From assembly GCF_036320965.1 (NCBI RefSeq), contig NC_092232.1:55761982-55825981 (forward strand): 64,000 nucleotides of DNA, given 5' to 3'. The notes beneath the pieces are model-generated. The model was not told the DNA's origin. It saw only the letters and a list, made by a program, of their open reading frames with translations, and did no database searches. The translations under genes were made by a program, and so were the position numbers. Source of the DNA: Panulirus ornatus (Eukaryota; Arthropoda; Malacostraca; Decapoda; Palinuridae). This document shows positions 10,967 to 22,628 of this stretch, in pieces; the first letter of the stretch is position 1, and each line of letters begins with the position of its first letter.

Positions 10967-12554
10967 TATACTTTGTCGCTGTCTCCCGCGTTTGCGAGGT
11001 AGCGCAAGGAAACAGACGAAAGAAATGGCCCAACCCCCCCCCATACACATGTATATACATACGTCCACACACGCAAATATACATACCTACACAGCTTTCC
11101 ATGGTTTACCCCAGACGCTTCACATGACCTGAGTCAATCCACTGACAGCACGTCAACCCAGGTATACCACATTGCTCCAATTCACTCTATTCCTTGCCCT
11201 CCTTTCACCCTCCTGCATGTTCAGGCCCCGATCACACAAAATCTTTTTCACTCCATCTTTCCACCTCCAATTTGGTCTCCCTCTTCTCCTCGTTCCCTCC
11301 ACCTCCGACACATATATCCTCTTGGTCAATCTTTCCTCACTCATTCACTCCATGTGCCCAAACCATTTCAAAACACCCTCTTCTGCTCTCTCAACCACGC
11401 TCTTTTTATTTCCACACATCTCTCTTACCCTTACGTTACTCACTCGATCAAACCACCTCACACCACACATTGTCCTCAAACATCTCATTTCCAGCACATC
11501 CATCCTCCTGCGCACAACTCTATCCATAGCCCACGCCTCGCAACCATACAACATTGTTGGAACCACTATTCCTTCAAACATACCCATTTTTGCTTTCCGA
11601 GATAATGTTCTCGACTTCCACACATTCTTCAAGGCCCCCAGAATTTTCGCCCCCTCCCCTACCCTATGATCCACTTCCGCTTCCATGGTTCCATCCGCTG
11701 CCAGATGCACTCCTAGATATCTAAAACACTTCACTTCCTCCAGTTTTTCTCCATTCAAACTCACCTCCCAATTGACTTGACCCTCAACCCTACTGTACCT
11801 AATAACCTTGCTCTTATTCACATTTACTCTTAACTTTCTTCTTCCACACACTTTACCAAACTCAGTCACCAGCTTCTGCAGTGTCTCACATGAATCAGCC
11901 ACCAGCGCTGTATCATCAGCGAACAACAACTGACTCACTTCCCAAGCTCTCTCATCCCCAACAGACTTCATACTTGCCCCTCTTTTCAAAACTCTTGCAT
12001 TCAACTCCCTAACAACCCCATCCATAAACAAATTAAACAACCATGGAGACATCACACACCCCTGCCGCAAACCTACATTCACTGAGAACCAATCACTTTC
12101 CTCTCTTCCTACACGTACACATGCCTTACATCCTCGATAAAAACTTTTCACTGCTTCTAACAACTTTCCTCCCACACCATATATTCTTAATACCTTCCAC
12201 AGAGCATCTCTATCAACTATATATATATATATATCTGATGCTCTGTACATGCCTTCACCCTCTCAATCAATACCCTCCCATATAATTTACCAGGAATACT
12301 CAACAACCTTATACCTCTGTAAATTGAGCACTCACTCTTATCCCCTTTGCCTTTGTACAATGGCACTATGCACGCATTCTGCCAATCCTCAGGCACCTCA
12401 CCATGAGTCAAACATACATTAAATAACCTTACCAACCAGTCAACAATACAGTCACCCCCTTTGTTAATAAATTCCACTGCAATACCATCCAAACCTGCTG
12501 CCTTGCTGGCTTTCATCTTCCGCAAAGCTTTTACTACCTCTTCTCTGTTTACCA
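10967..12554 (-). mobile_element. RTE-like LINE copy a (minus), rearranged
   Basis: The short-type 3'UTR (10,967-11,160) is followed on the minus strand by the C-terminal domain and RT. The RT/C-terminal frame is open from about 12,250 to 11,345 with FADD. Near 12,218 about 165 bp of RT sequence is replaced by a small (AT)n, joining the DRDAL region to the ACTEHQ region. The 5' end at about 12,554 abuts a plus-strand copy head to head. It shares the (AT)n replacement, the taaattg variant and the head-to-head junction with copy g at 19,617. Confidence 0.9.
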
Positions 12555-13857
12555 GAGTGGCAGAGGATGTGTGGATCAGGTGTTTCCTTTGAAGAATGTA
12601 TGTGAGAAATACTTAGAAAAGCAAATGGATTTGTATGTAGCATTTAGGGATCTGGAGAAGGCATATGATAGAGTTGATATAGATGCTCTGTGGAAGGTAT
12701 TAAGAATATATGGTGTGGGAGGAAAGTTGTTAGAAGCAGTGAAAAGTTTTTATCGAGGATGTAAGGCATGTGTACGTGTAGGAAGAGAGGAAAGTGATTG
12801 GTTCTCAGTGAATGTAGGTTTGCGGCAGGGGTGTGTGATGTCTCCATGGTTGTTTAATTTGTTTATGGATGGGGTTGTTAGGGAGTTGAATGCAAGAGTT
12901 TTGAAAAGAGGGGCAAGTATGAAGTCTGTTGGGGATGAGAGAGCTTGGGAAGTGAGTCAGTTGTTGTTCGCTGATGATACAGCGCTGGTGGCTGATTCAT
13001 GTGAGAAACTGCAGAAGCTGGTGACTGAGTTTGGTAAAGTGTGTGAAAGAAGAAAGTTAAGAGTAAATGTGAATAAGAGCAAGGTTATTAGGTACAGTAG
13101 GGTTGAGGGCCAAGTCAATTGGGAGGTGAGTTTGAATGGAGAAAAACTGGAGGAAGTAAAGTCTTTTAGATATCTGGGAGTGGATCTGGCAGCAGATGGA
13201 ACCATGGAAGCGGAAGTGGATCATAGGGTGGGGGAGGGGGCAAAAATTCTAGGAGCCTTGAAGAATGTGTGGAAGTCGAGAACATTATCTCGGAAAGCAA
13301 AAATGGGTATGTTTGAAGGAATAGTGGTTCCAACAATGTTGTATGGTTGCGAGGCGTGGGCTATGGATAGAGTGGTGCGCAGGAGGATGGATGTGCTGGA
13401 AATGAGATGTTTGAGGACAATGTGTGGTGTGAGGTGGTTTGATCGAGTAAGTAACGTAAGGATAAGAGAGATGTGTGGAAATAAAAAGAGCGTGGTTGAG
13501 AGAGCAGATGAGGGTGTTTTGAAATGGTTTGGGTACATGGAGAGAATGAGTGAGGAAAGATTGACCAAGAGGATATATGTGTCGGAGGTGGAGGGAACGA
13601 GGAGAAGAGGGAGACCAAACTGGAGGTGGAAAGATGGAGTGAAAAAGATTTTGTGTGATCGGGGCCTGAACATGCAGGAGGGTGAAAGGAGGGCAAGGAA
13701 TAGAGTGAATTGGAGCGATGTGGTATACCGGGGTTGACGTGCTGTCAGTGGATTGAATCAAGGCATGTGTATGGGGGTGGGTTGGGCCATTTCTTTCGTC
13801 TGTTTCCTTGCGCTACCTCGCAAACGCGGGAGACGGCGGCAAAAAAAAAAGAAAAAA
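12555..13857 (+). mobile_element. RTE-like LINE copy b (plus), 5'-truncated
   Basis: It starts near reference residue 606 (RGCVDQVF) and is open from 12,571 to 13,737 (388 codons), with motif A, motif B, FADD and the complete C-terminus. There is no endonuclease. Its 3'UTR is shortened further than usual: about 100 bp is lost between two CATGTG sequences at about 13,763. The usual gacaaag end is replaced by A-rich sequence. Confidence 0.9.
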
Positions 13858-13860
13858 AAA

Positions 13861-13953
<93 letters not shown>

Positions 13954-13955
13954 TA
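13858..13955. repeat. (TA)n with T run bridging two inverted LINE copies
   Basis: About 75 bp of TA dinucleotides and then about 19 T. This links the A tail of the plus copy on the left to the T tail of the minus copy on the right. Confidence 0.95.
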
Positions 13956-15991
13956 TACTTTGTCGCTGTCTCCCGCGTTTGCGAGGTAGCGCAAGGAAAC
14001 AGACGAAAGAAATGGCCCAACCCCCCCCCCCCCATACACATATACATACACACGTCCACACACGCAAATATACATACCTACACAGCTTTCCATGGTTTAC
14101 CCCAGATGCTTCACATGCCTTGATTCAATCCACTGACAGCACGTCAACCCCTGTATACCACATCGCTCCAATTCACTCTATTCCTTGCCCTCCTTTCACC
14201 CTCCTGCATGTTCAGGCCCCGATCACACAAAATCTTTTTCACTCCATCTTTCCACCTCCAATTTGGTCTCCCTCTTCTCCTCGTTCCCTCCACCTCCGAC
14301 ACATATATCCTCTTGGTCAATCTTTCCTCACTCATTCTCTCCATGTGCCCGAACCATTTCAAAACACCCTCTTCTGCTCTCTCAACCACGCTCTTTTTAT
14401 TTCCACACATCTCTCTTACCCTTATGTTACTTACTCGATCAAACCACCTCACACCAAACATTGTCCTCAAACATCTCATTTCCAGCACATCCATCCTCCT
14501 GCGCACATCTCTATCCATAGCCCACGCCTCGCAACCATACAACATTGTTGGAACCACTATTGCCTTCAAACATACCCATTTTTGCTTTCCGAGATAATGT
14601 TCTCGACTTCCACACATTTTTCAAGGCTCCCAAAATTTTCGCCCCCTCCCCCACCCTATGATCCACTTCCGCTTCCATGGTTCCATCCGCTGACAGATCC
14701 ACTACCAGATATCTAAAACACTTCACTTCCTCCAGTTTTTCTCCATTCAAACTCACCTCCCAATTGACTTGACCCTCACCCCTACTGTACCTAATAACCT
14801 TGCTCTTATTCACATTTACTCTTAACTTTCTTCTTCCACACACTTTACCAAACTCAGTCACCAGCTTCTGCAGTTTCTCACATGAATCAGCCACCAGCGC
14901 TGTATCATCAGCGACAACAACTGACTCACTTCCCAAGCTCTCTCATCCCCAACAGACTTCATACTTGCCCCTCTTTCCAGGACTCTTGCATTTACCTCCC
15001 TAACAACCCCATCCATAAACAAATTAAACAACCATGGAGACATCACACACCCCTGCCGCAAACCTACATTCACTGAGAACCAATCACTTTCCTCTCTTCC
15101 TACACGTACACATGCCTTACATCCTCGATAAAAACTTTTCACTGCTTCTAACAACTTGCCTCCCACACCATATATTCTTAATACCTTCCACAGAGCATCT
15201 CTATCAACTCTATCATATGCCTTCTCCAGATCCATAAATGCTACATACAAATCCATTTGCTTTTCTAAGTATTTCTCACATACATTCTTCAAAGCAAACA
15301 CCTGATCCACACATCCTCTACCACTTCTCAAACCGCACTGCTCTTCCGCAATCTGATGCTCTGTACATGCCTTCACCCTCTCAATCAATACCCTCCCATA
15401 TAATTTACCAGGAATACTCAACAAACTTATGCCTCTGTAATTTGAGCACTCACTCTTATCCCCTTTGCCTTTGTACAATGGCACTATGCACGCATTCCGC
15501 CAATCCTCAGGCACCTCACCATGAGTCATACATACATTAAATAACCTTACCAACCAGTCAACAATACAGTCACCCCCTTTTTTAATAAATTCCACTGCAA
15601 TACCATCCAAACCTGCTGCCTTGCCGGCTTTCATCTTCCGCAAAGCTTTTACTACCTCTTCTCTGTTTACCAAATCATTTTCCCTAACCCTCTCACTTTG
15701 CACACCACCTCGACCAAAACACCCTATATCTGCCACTCTGTCATCAGACACATTCAACAAACCTTCAAAATACTCATTCCATCTCCTTCTCACATCACCG
15801 CTACTTGTTATCACCTCCCCATTTACGCCCTTCACTGAAGTTCCCATTTGCTCCCTTGTCTTACGCACCCTATTTACCTCCTTCCAGAACATCTTTTTAT
15901 TCTCCCTAAAATTTACTGATAGTCTCTCACCCCAACTCTCATTTGCCCTTTTTTTCACCTCTTGCACCTTTCTCTTGACCTCCTGTCTCTT

Positions 15992-15996
<5 letters not shown>
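13956..15996 (-). mobile_element. RTE-like LINE copy c (minus), 5'-truncated
   Basis: It carries a short 3'UTR, the C-terminal domain, the RT and part of the linker upstream of the RT, back to about residue 383 (KRKRQEVKRK). There it is cut at a long (TA)n. An extra base near 14,560 and a missing base near 14,913 break the frame. The aligned copies i, o and r lack these breaks. Confidence 0.9.

Positions 15997-16071
<75 letters not shown>
15997..16071. repeat. (TA)n tract between head-to-head LINE copies
   Basis: About 73 bp of TA dinucleotides lie between the 5' ends of a minus and a plus LINE copy. The equivalent at 24,681-24,762 is interrupted. Confidence 0.95.
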
Positions 16072-16074
<3 letters not shown>

Positions 16075-17247
16075 TATCGAGGATGTAAGGCATGTGTACG
16101 TGTAGGAAGAGAGGAAAGTGATTGGTTCTCAGTGAATGTAGGTTTGCGGCAGGGGTGTGTGATGTCTCCATGGTTGTTTAATTTGTTTATGGATGGGGTT
16201 GTTAGGGAGGTAAATGCAAGAGTTTTGGAAAGAGGGGCAAGTATGAAGTCTGTTGGGGATGAGAGAGCTTGGGAAGTGAGTCAGTTGTTGTTCGCTGATG
16301 ATACAGCGCTGGTGGCGGATTCATGTGAGAAACTGCAGAAGCTGGTGACGGAGTTTGGTAAAGTGTGTGGAAGAAGAAAGTTAAGAGTAAATGTCAATAA
16401 GAGCAAGGTTATTAGGTACAGTAGGGTTGAGGGTCAAGTCAATTGGGAGGTGAGTTTGAATGGTGAAAAGCTGGAGGAAGTGAAGTGTTTTAGATATCTG
16501 GGAGTGGATCTGTCAGCGGATGGAACCATGGAAGCGGAAGTGGATCATAGGGTGGGGGAGGGGGCGAAAATTTTGGGAGCCTTGAAAAATGTATGGAAGT
16601 CGAGAACATTATCCCGGAAAGCAAAAATGGGTATGTTTGAAGGAATAGTAGTTCCAACAATGTTGTATGGTTGCGAGGCGTGGGCTATGGATAGAGTTGT
16701 GCGTAGGAGGATGGATGTAATGGAAATGAGATGTTTGAGGACAATGTGTGGTGTGAGGTGGTTTGATCGAGTAAGTAACGTAAGGGTAAGAGAGATGTGT
16801 GGAAATAAAAAGAGTGTGGTTGAGAGAGCAGAAGAGGGTGTTTTGAAATGGTTTGGGCACATGGAGAGAATGAGTGAGGAAAGATTGACCAAGAGGATAT
16901 ATGTGTCGGAGGTGGAGGGAACGAGGAGAAGAGGGAGACCAAATTGGAGGTGGAAAGATGGAGTGAAAAGGATTTTGTGTGATCGGGGCCTGAACATGCA
17001 GGAGGGTGAAAGGAGGGCAAGGAATAGAGTGAATTGGAGCGATGTGGTATACAGGGGTTGACGTGCTGTCAGTGGATTGAATCGAGGCATGTGAAGCGTC
17101 TGGGGTAAACCATGGAAAGCTGTGTAGGTATGTATATTTGCGTGTGTGGACGTGTGTATGTACATGTGTATGGGGGGGGTTGGGCCATTTCTTTCGTCTG
17201 TTTCCTTGCGCTACCTCGCAAACGCGGGAGACAGCGACAAAGTATAA

Positions 17248-17267
<20 letters not shown>
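16072..17267 (+). mobile_element. RTE-like LINE copy d (plus), 5'-truncated
   Basis: It starts at the codons for SFYRGCKACVRV (about residue 669) directly after (TA)n. It is open from 16,132 to 17,061 with FADD and the full C-terminus, then a short 3'UTR with tail at about 17,185-17,245 and about 20 A. The same 5' junction recurs at 24,763. Confidence 0.9.
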
Positions 17268-17278
<11 letters not shown>

Positions 17279-18204
17279 GGCTGATTCATGTGAGAAACTG
17301 CAGAAGCTGGTGACTGAGTTTGGTAAAGTGTGTGGAAGAAGAAAGTTAAGAGTAAATGTGAATAAGAGCAAGGTTATTAGGTACAATAGGGTTGAGGTTC
17401 AAGTCAATTGGGAGGTGAGTTTGAATGGAGAAAAACTGGAGGAAGTGAAGTGTTTTAGATATCTGGGAGTGGATCTGGCAGCGGATGGAACCATGGAAGC
17501 GGAAGTGGATCATAGGGTGGGGGAGGGGGCGAAAATTCTGGGGGCCTTGAAGAATGTGTGGAAGTCGAGAACATTATCTCGGAAAGCAAAAATGGGTATG
17601 TTTGAAGGAATAGTGGTTCCAACAATGTTGTATGGTTGCGAGGCGTGGGCTATGGATAGAGTTGTGCGCAGGAGGATGGATGTGCTGGAAATGAGATGTT
17701 TGAGGACAATGTGTGGTGTGAGGTGGTTTGATCGAGTGAGTAACGTAAGGGTAAGAGAGATGTGTGGAAATAAAAAGAGCGTGGTTGAGAGAGCAGAAGA
17801 GGGTGTTTTGAAGTGGTTTGGGCACATGGAGAGAATGAGTGAGGAAAGATTGACCAAGAGGATATATGTGTCGGAGGTGGAGGGAACGAGGAGAAGAGGG
17901 AGACCAAATTGGAGGTGGAAAGATGGAGTGAAAAAGATTTTGTGTGATCGGGGCCTGAACATGCAGGAGGGTGAAAGGAGGGCAAGGAATAGAGTGAATT
18001 GGAGCAATGTGGTATACCGAGGTTGACGTGCTGTCAGTGGATTGAATCAAGGCATGTGAAGCGTCCGGGGTAAACCATGGAAAGCTGTGTAGGTATGTAT
18101 ATTTGCGTGTGTGGACGTGTGTATGTACATGTGTATGGGGGGGGGTTGGGCCATTTCTTTCGTCTGTTTCCTTGCGCTACCTCGCAAACGCGGGAGACAG
18201 CGAC

Positions 18205-18236
<32 letters not shown>
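17268..18236 (+). mobile_element. RTE-like LINE copy e (plus), 5'-truncated
   Basis: After a short TA tract the copy begins at ggctgattcatgtgag (residue about 751, ADSCEKLQ), just past the RT catalytic box. The C-terminal region is open to 18,026. A short 3'UTR and poly-A follow. Markers shared with copies k and p are the gcgtccggggtaaacc 3'UTR form and gagcaatg near the stop codon. Confidence 0.9.

Positions 18237-18300
<64 letters not shown>
18237..18300. repeat. (TA)n tract
   Basis: About 64 bp of TA dinucleotides follow the poly-A of copy e and directly precede the 5' truncation point of copy f. Confidence 0.95.
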
Positions 18301-18303
<3 letters not shown>

Positions 18304-19600
18304 AGGTAAATGCAAGAGTTTTGGAAAGAGGGGCAAGTATGAAGTCTGTTGTGGATGAGAGTGCTTGGGAAGTGAGTCAGTCGTTGTTCGCTGATGATAC
18401 AGCGCTGGTGGCTGAATCATGTGAGAAACTGCAGAAGCTGGTGACTGAGTTTGGTAAAGTGTGTGAAAGAAGAAAGTTAAGAGTAAATGTGAATAAGAGC
18501 AAGGTTATTAGGTACAGTAGGGTTGAGGGTCAAGTCAATTGGGAGGTAAGTTTGAATGGAGAAGAAACTGGAGAAAGTAAAGTGTTTTAGATATCTGGGA
18601 GTGGATCTGGCAGCGGATGGAACCATGGAAGCGGAAGTGAATCATAGGGTGGGGGAGGGGGCGAAAATCCTGGGAGCATTGAAGAATGTGTGGAAGTCGA
18701 GAACATTATGTCAGAAAGCAAAAATGGGTATGTTTGAAGTAATAGTGGTTCCAACAATGTTGTATGGTTGCGAGGTGTGGGCTATGGATAGAGTTGTGCG
18801 CAGGATGGTGAATGTGCTGGAAATGAGATGTTTGAGGATAATGTGTGGTGTGAGGTGGTTTGATCGAGTAAGTAATGTAAGGGTAAGAGAGATGTGTGGA
18901 AATAAAAAGAGTGTGGTTGACAGAGCAGAAGAGGGTGTTTTGAAATGGTTTGGGCACATGGAGAGAATGAGTGAGGAAAGATTGACCAAGAGGATATATG
19001 TGTCGGAGGTGGAGGGAAAGAGGAGAAGTGGGAGACCAAATTGGAGGCGGAAAAATGGAGTGAAAAAGATTTTGAGTGATCGGGGCCTGAACATGGAGGG
19101 TGAAAGGCGGGCAAGGAATAGAGTGAATTGGATCGATGTGGTATACCGGGGTTGACGTGCTGTCAGTGGATTGAACCAGGGCATGTGAAGCATCTGGGGT
19201 AAACCATGGAAAGTTGTGTGGGGCCTGGATGTGGAAAGGGAGCTGTGGTTTCGGGCATTATTGCATGACAGCTGGAGACTGAGTGTGAACGAATGGGGCC
19301 TTTGTTATCTTTTCCTAGCGCTACCTTGCACACATGAGGGGGGAGGGGGATGGTATTTCATGTGTGGCGAGGTGGCGATGGGAATGAATAAAGGCAGACA
19401 GTGTGAATTGTGTGCATGGGTATATATGTATGTGTCTGTGTGTGTATATATATGTGTACATTGAGATGTATAGGTAGGTATATTTGCGTGTATGGACGTG
19501 TGTGTATATACATGTGTATGGGGGTGGGTTGGGCCATTTCTTTCTTCTGTTTCCCTGCACTACCTTGCAAATGCGGGAGACAGCGACAAAGCAAAAAATG
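18301..19600 (+). mobile_element. RTE-like LINE copy f (plus), 5'-truncated, long-3'UTR subfamily
   Basis: It starts at gggaggtaaatgcaagag (residue about 714). FADD is present. An extra G near 18,562 (gagaagaaactggag) shifts the frame, giving two overlapping ORFs (to 18,590 and 18,556-19,155). The 3'UTR is the long type with the internal tail-like segment at about 19,300-19,345, then the final tail and A's. A near-identical copy with the same frameshift lies at 40,197. Confidence 0.9.
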
Positions 19601-19616
19601 ATTTTTTTTTTTTTTT

Positions 19617-21198
19617 TTTGTCGCTGTCTCCCGCGTCTGCGAGGTAGCGCAAGGAAACAGACAGAAGAAATGGCCCAACCCACCCCCATACACAAGTATA
19701 TACATAACGTCCACACGCGCAAATATACATACCTACACAGCTTTCCATGGTTTACCCCAGACGCTTCACATGACCTGAGTCAATCCACTGACAGCATGTC
19801 AACCCCGGTATACCACATCGATCCAATTCACTCTATTCCTTGCCCTCCTTTCACCCTCCTGTATGTTCAGGCCCCGATCACACAAAATCTTTTTCACTCC
19901 ATCTTTCCACCTCCAATTTGGTCTCCCACTTCTCCTCGTTCCCTCCACCTCCGACACATATATCCTCTTGGTCAATCTTTCCTCACTCATTCTCTCCATG
20001 TGCCCAAACCACTTCAAAACACCCTCTTCTGCTCTCTCAACCACGCTCTTTTTATTTCCACACATCTCTCTTACCCTTACGTTACTTACTCGATCAAACC
20101 ACCTCACACCACACATTGTCCTCAAACATCTCATTTCCAGCACATCCATCCTCCTGCGCACAACTCTATCCATAGCCCACGCCTCGCAACCATACAACAT
20201 TGTTGGAACCACTATTCCTTCAAACATACCCATTTTTGCTTTCCGAGATAATGTTCTCGACTTCCACACATTCTTCAAGGCCCCCAGAATTTTCGCCCCC
20301 TCCCCCACCCTATGATCCACTTCCGCTTCCATGGTTCCATCCGCTGCCAGATCCACTCCCAGATATCTAAAACACTTCACTTCCTCCAGTTTTTCTCCAT
20401 TCAAACTCACCTCCCAATTGACTTGACCCTCAACCCTACTGTACCTAATAACCTTGCTCTTATTCACATTTACTCTTAACTTTCTTCTTCCACACACTTT
20501 ACCAAACTCAGTCACCAGCTTCTGCAGTTTCTCACATGAATCAGCCACCAGCGCTGTATCATCAGCGAACAACAACTGACTCACTTCCCAAGCTCTCTCA
20601 TCCACAACAGACTTCATACTTGCCCCTCTTTCCAAAACTCTTGCATTTACCTCCCTAACAACCCCATCCATAAACAAATTAAACAACCATGGAGACATCA
20701 CACACCCCTGCCGCAAACCTACATTCACTGAGAACCAATCACTTTCCTCTCTTCCTACACGTACACATGCCTTACATCCTCGATAAAAACTTTTCACTGC
20801 TTCTAACAACTTTCCTCCCACACCATATATTCTTAATACCTTCCACAGAGCATCTCTATCAACTATATATATATATATCTGATGCTCTGTACATGCCTTC
20901 ACCCTCTCAATCAATACCCTTCCATATAATTTACCAGGAATACTCAACAAACTTATACCTCTGTAAATTGAGCACTCACTCTTATCCCCTTTGCCTTTGT
21001 ACAATGGCACTATGCACGCATTCTGCCAATCCTCAGGCACCTCACCATGAGTCAAACATACATTAAATAACCTTACCAACCAGTCAACAATACAGTCACC
21101 CCCTTTGTTAATAAATTCCACTGCAATACCATCCAAACCTGCTGCCTTGCCGGCTTTCATCTTCCGCAAAGCTTTTACTACCTCTTCTCTGTTTACCA
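19617..21198 (-). mobile_element. RTE-like LINE copy g (minus), rearranged
   Basis: Short 3'UTR, C-terminal domain and RT, open from 21,169 back to 19,799 (456 codons). A small (AT)n near 20,868 replaces about 165 bp of RT, encoding IYIYI in frame, so the RT lacks the segment around EEQCGFRSGRG and motif A. It meets a plus copy head to head at about 21,198. It is the unit-2 counterpart of copy a. Confidence 0.9.
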
Positions 21199-22568
21199 GA
21201 GTGGCAGAGGATGTGTGGATCAGGTGTTTCCTTTGAAGAATGTATGTGAGAAATACTTAGAAAAGCAAATGGATTTGTATGTAGCATTTATGGATCTGGA
21301 GAAGGCATATGATAGAGTTGATATAGATGCTCTGTGGAAGGTATTAAGAATATATGGTGTGGGAGGCAAGTTGTTAGAAGCAGTGAAAAGTTTTTATCGA
21401 GGATGTAAGGCATGTGTACGTGTAGGAAGAGAAGAAAGTGATTGGTTCTCAGTGAATGTAGGTTTGTGGCAGGGGTGTGTGATGTCTCCATGGTTGTTTA
21501 ATTTGTTTATGGATGGGGTTGTTAGGGAGTTGAATGCAAGAGTTTTGAAAAGAGGGGCAAGTATGAAGTCTGTTGGGGATGAGAGAGCTTGGGAAGTGAG
21601 TCAGTTGTTGTTCGCTGATGATACAGCGCTGGTGGCTGATTCATGTGAGAAACTGCAGAAGCTGGTGACTGAGTTTGGTAAAGTGTGTGGAAGAAGAAAG
21701 TTAAGAGTAAATGTGAATAAGAGCAAGGTTATTAGGTACAGTAGGGTTGAGGGTCAAGTCAATTGGGAGGTGAGTTTGAATGGAGAAAAACTGGAGGAAG
21801 TGAAGTGTTTTAGATATCTGGGAGTGGATCTGGCAGCGGATGGAACCATGGAAGCAGAAGTGGATCATAGGGTGGGGGAGGGGGTGAAAATTCTGGGGGC
21901 CTTGAAGAATGTGTGGAAGTCGAGAACATTATCTCGGAAAGCAAAAATGGGTATGTTTGAAGGAATAGTGGTTCCAACAATGTTGTATGGTTGCGAGGCG
22001 TGGGCTATGGATAGAGTGGTGCGCAGGAGGATGGATATGCTGGAAATGAGATGTTTGAGGACAATGTGTGGTGTGAGGTGGTTTGATCGAGTGAGTAACG
22101 TAAGGGTAAGAGAGATGTGTGGAAATAAAAAGAGCGTGGTTGAGAGAGCAGAAGAGGGTGTTTTGAAGTGGTTTGGGCACATGGAGAGAATGAGTGAGGA
22201 AAGATTGACCAAGAGGATATATGTGTCGGAGGTGGAGGGAACGAGGAGAAGAGGGAGACCAAATTGGAGGTGGAAAGATGGAGTGAAAAAGATTTTGTGT
22301 GATCGGGGCCTGAACATGCAGGAGGGTGAAAGGAGGGCAAGGAATAGAGTGAATTGGAGCGATGTGGTATACCGGGGTTGACGTGCTGTCAGTGGATTGA
22401 ATCAAGGCATGTGAAGCGTCTGGGGTAAACCATGGAAAGCTGTGTAGGTATGTATATTTGCGTGTGTGGACGTATGTATATACATGTGTATGGGGGGGGG
22501 GTTGGGCCATTTCTTTCGTCTGTTTCCTTGCGCTACCTCGCAAACGCGGGAGACAGCGACAAAGTATA
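21199..22568 (+). mobile_element. RTE-like LINE copy h (plus), 5'-truncated
   Basis: It starts near residue 606 and is open from 21,215 to 22,381 (388 codons) with motifs A, B and C and an intact C-terminus. The variant residues GVKILGALKN and MDMLEMRC recur only in copy q (35,614). It ends with a short 3'UTR and tail. There is no endonuclease. Confidence 0.9.
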
Positions 22569-22570
22569 AT

Positions 22571-22627
<57 letters not shown>
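22569..22627. repeat. A-run/(TA)n/T-run linker at the centre of a tail-to-tail palindrome
   Basis: A run, about 24 bp of TA, then a T run. The LINE tails on both sides are inverted copies of each other, so this is the centre of a long inverted repeat. Confidence 0.95.

Positions 22628-22628
<1 letters not shown>

Larger units (their letters stand above)
10967..19616. repeat. Composite LINE array, unit 1 (about 8.65 kb)
   Basis: Order of parts: minus copy a, plus copy b, minus copy c, plus copies d, e and f. The same order with the same truncation points recurs in 19,617-28,268. Shared rare markers are the (AT)n replacement inside the RT, the head-to-head accagagtggcagagg junction, the tttttatcgagg start, the ggctgattcatg start and the gggaggtaaatgc start. 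Confidence 0.85.

Noticed and set aside
18237..18300. ORFs with long IYIYIY stretches at many places
   Set aside because: They are translations of (TA)n tracts joined to LINE 3'UTR sequence; no gene.
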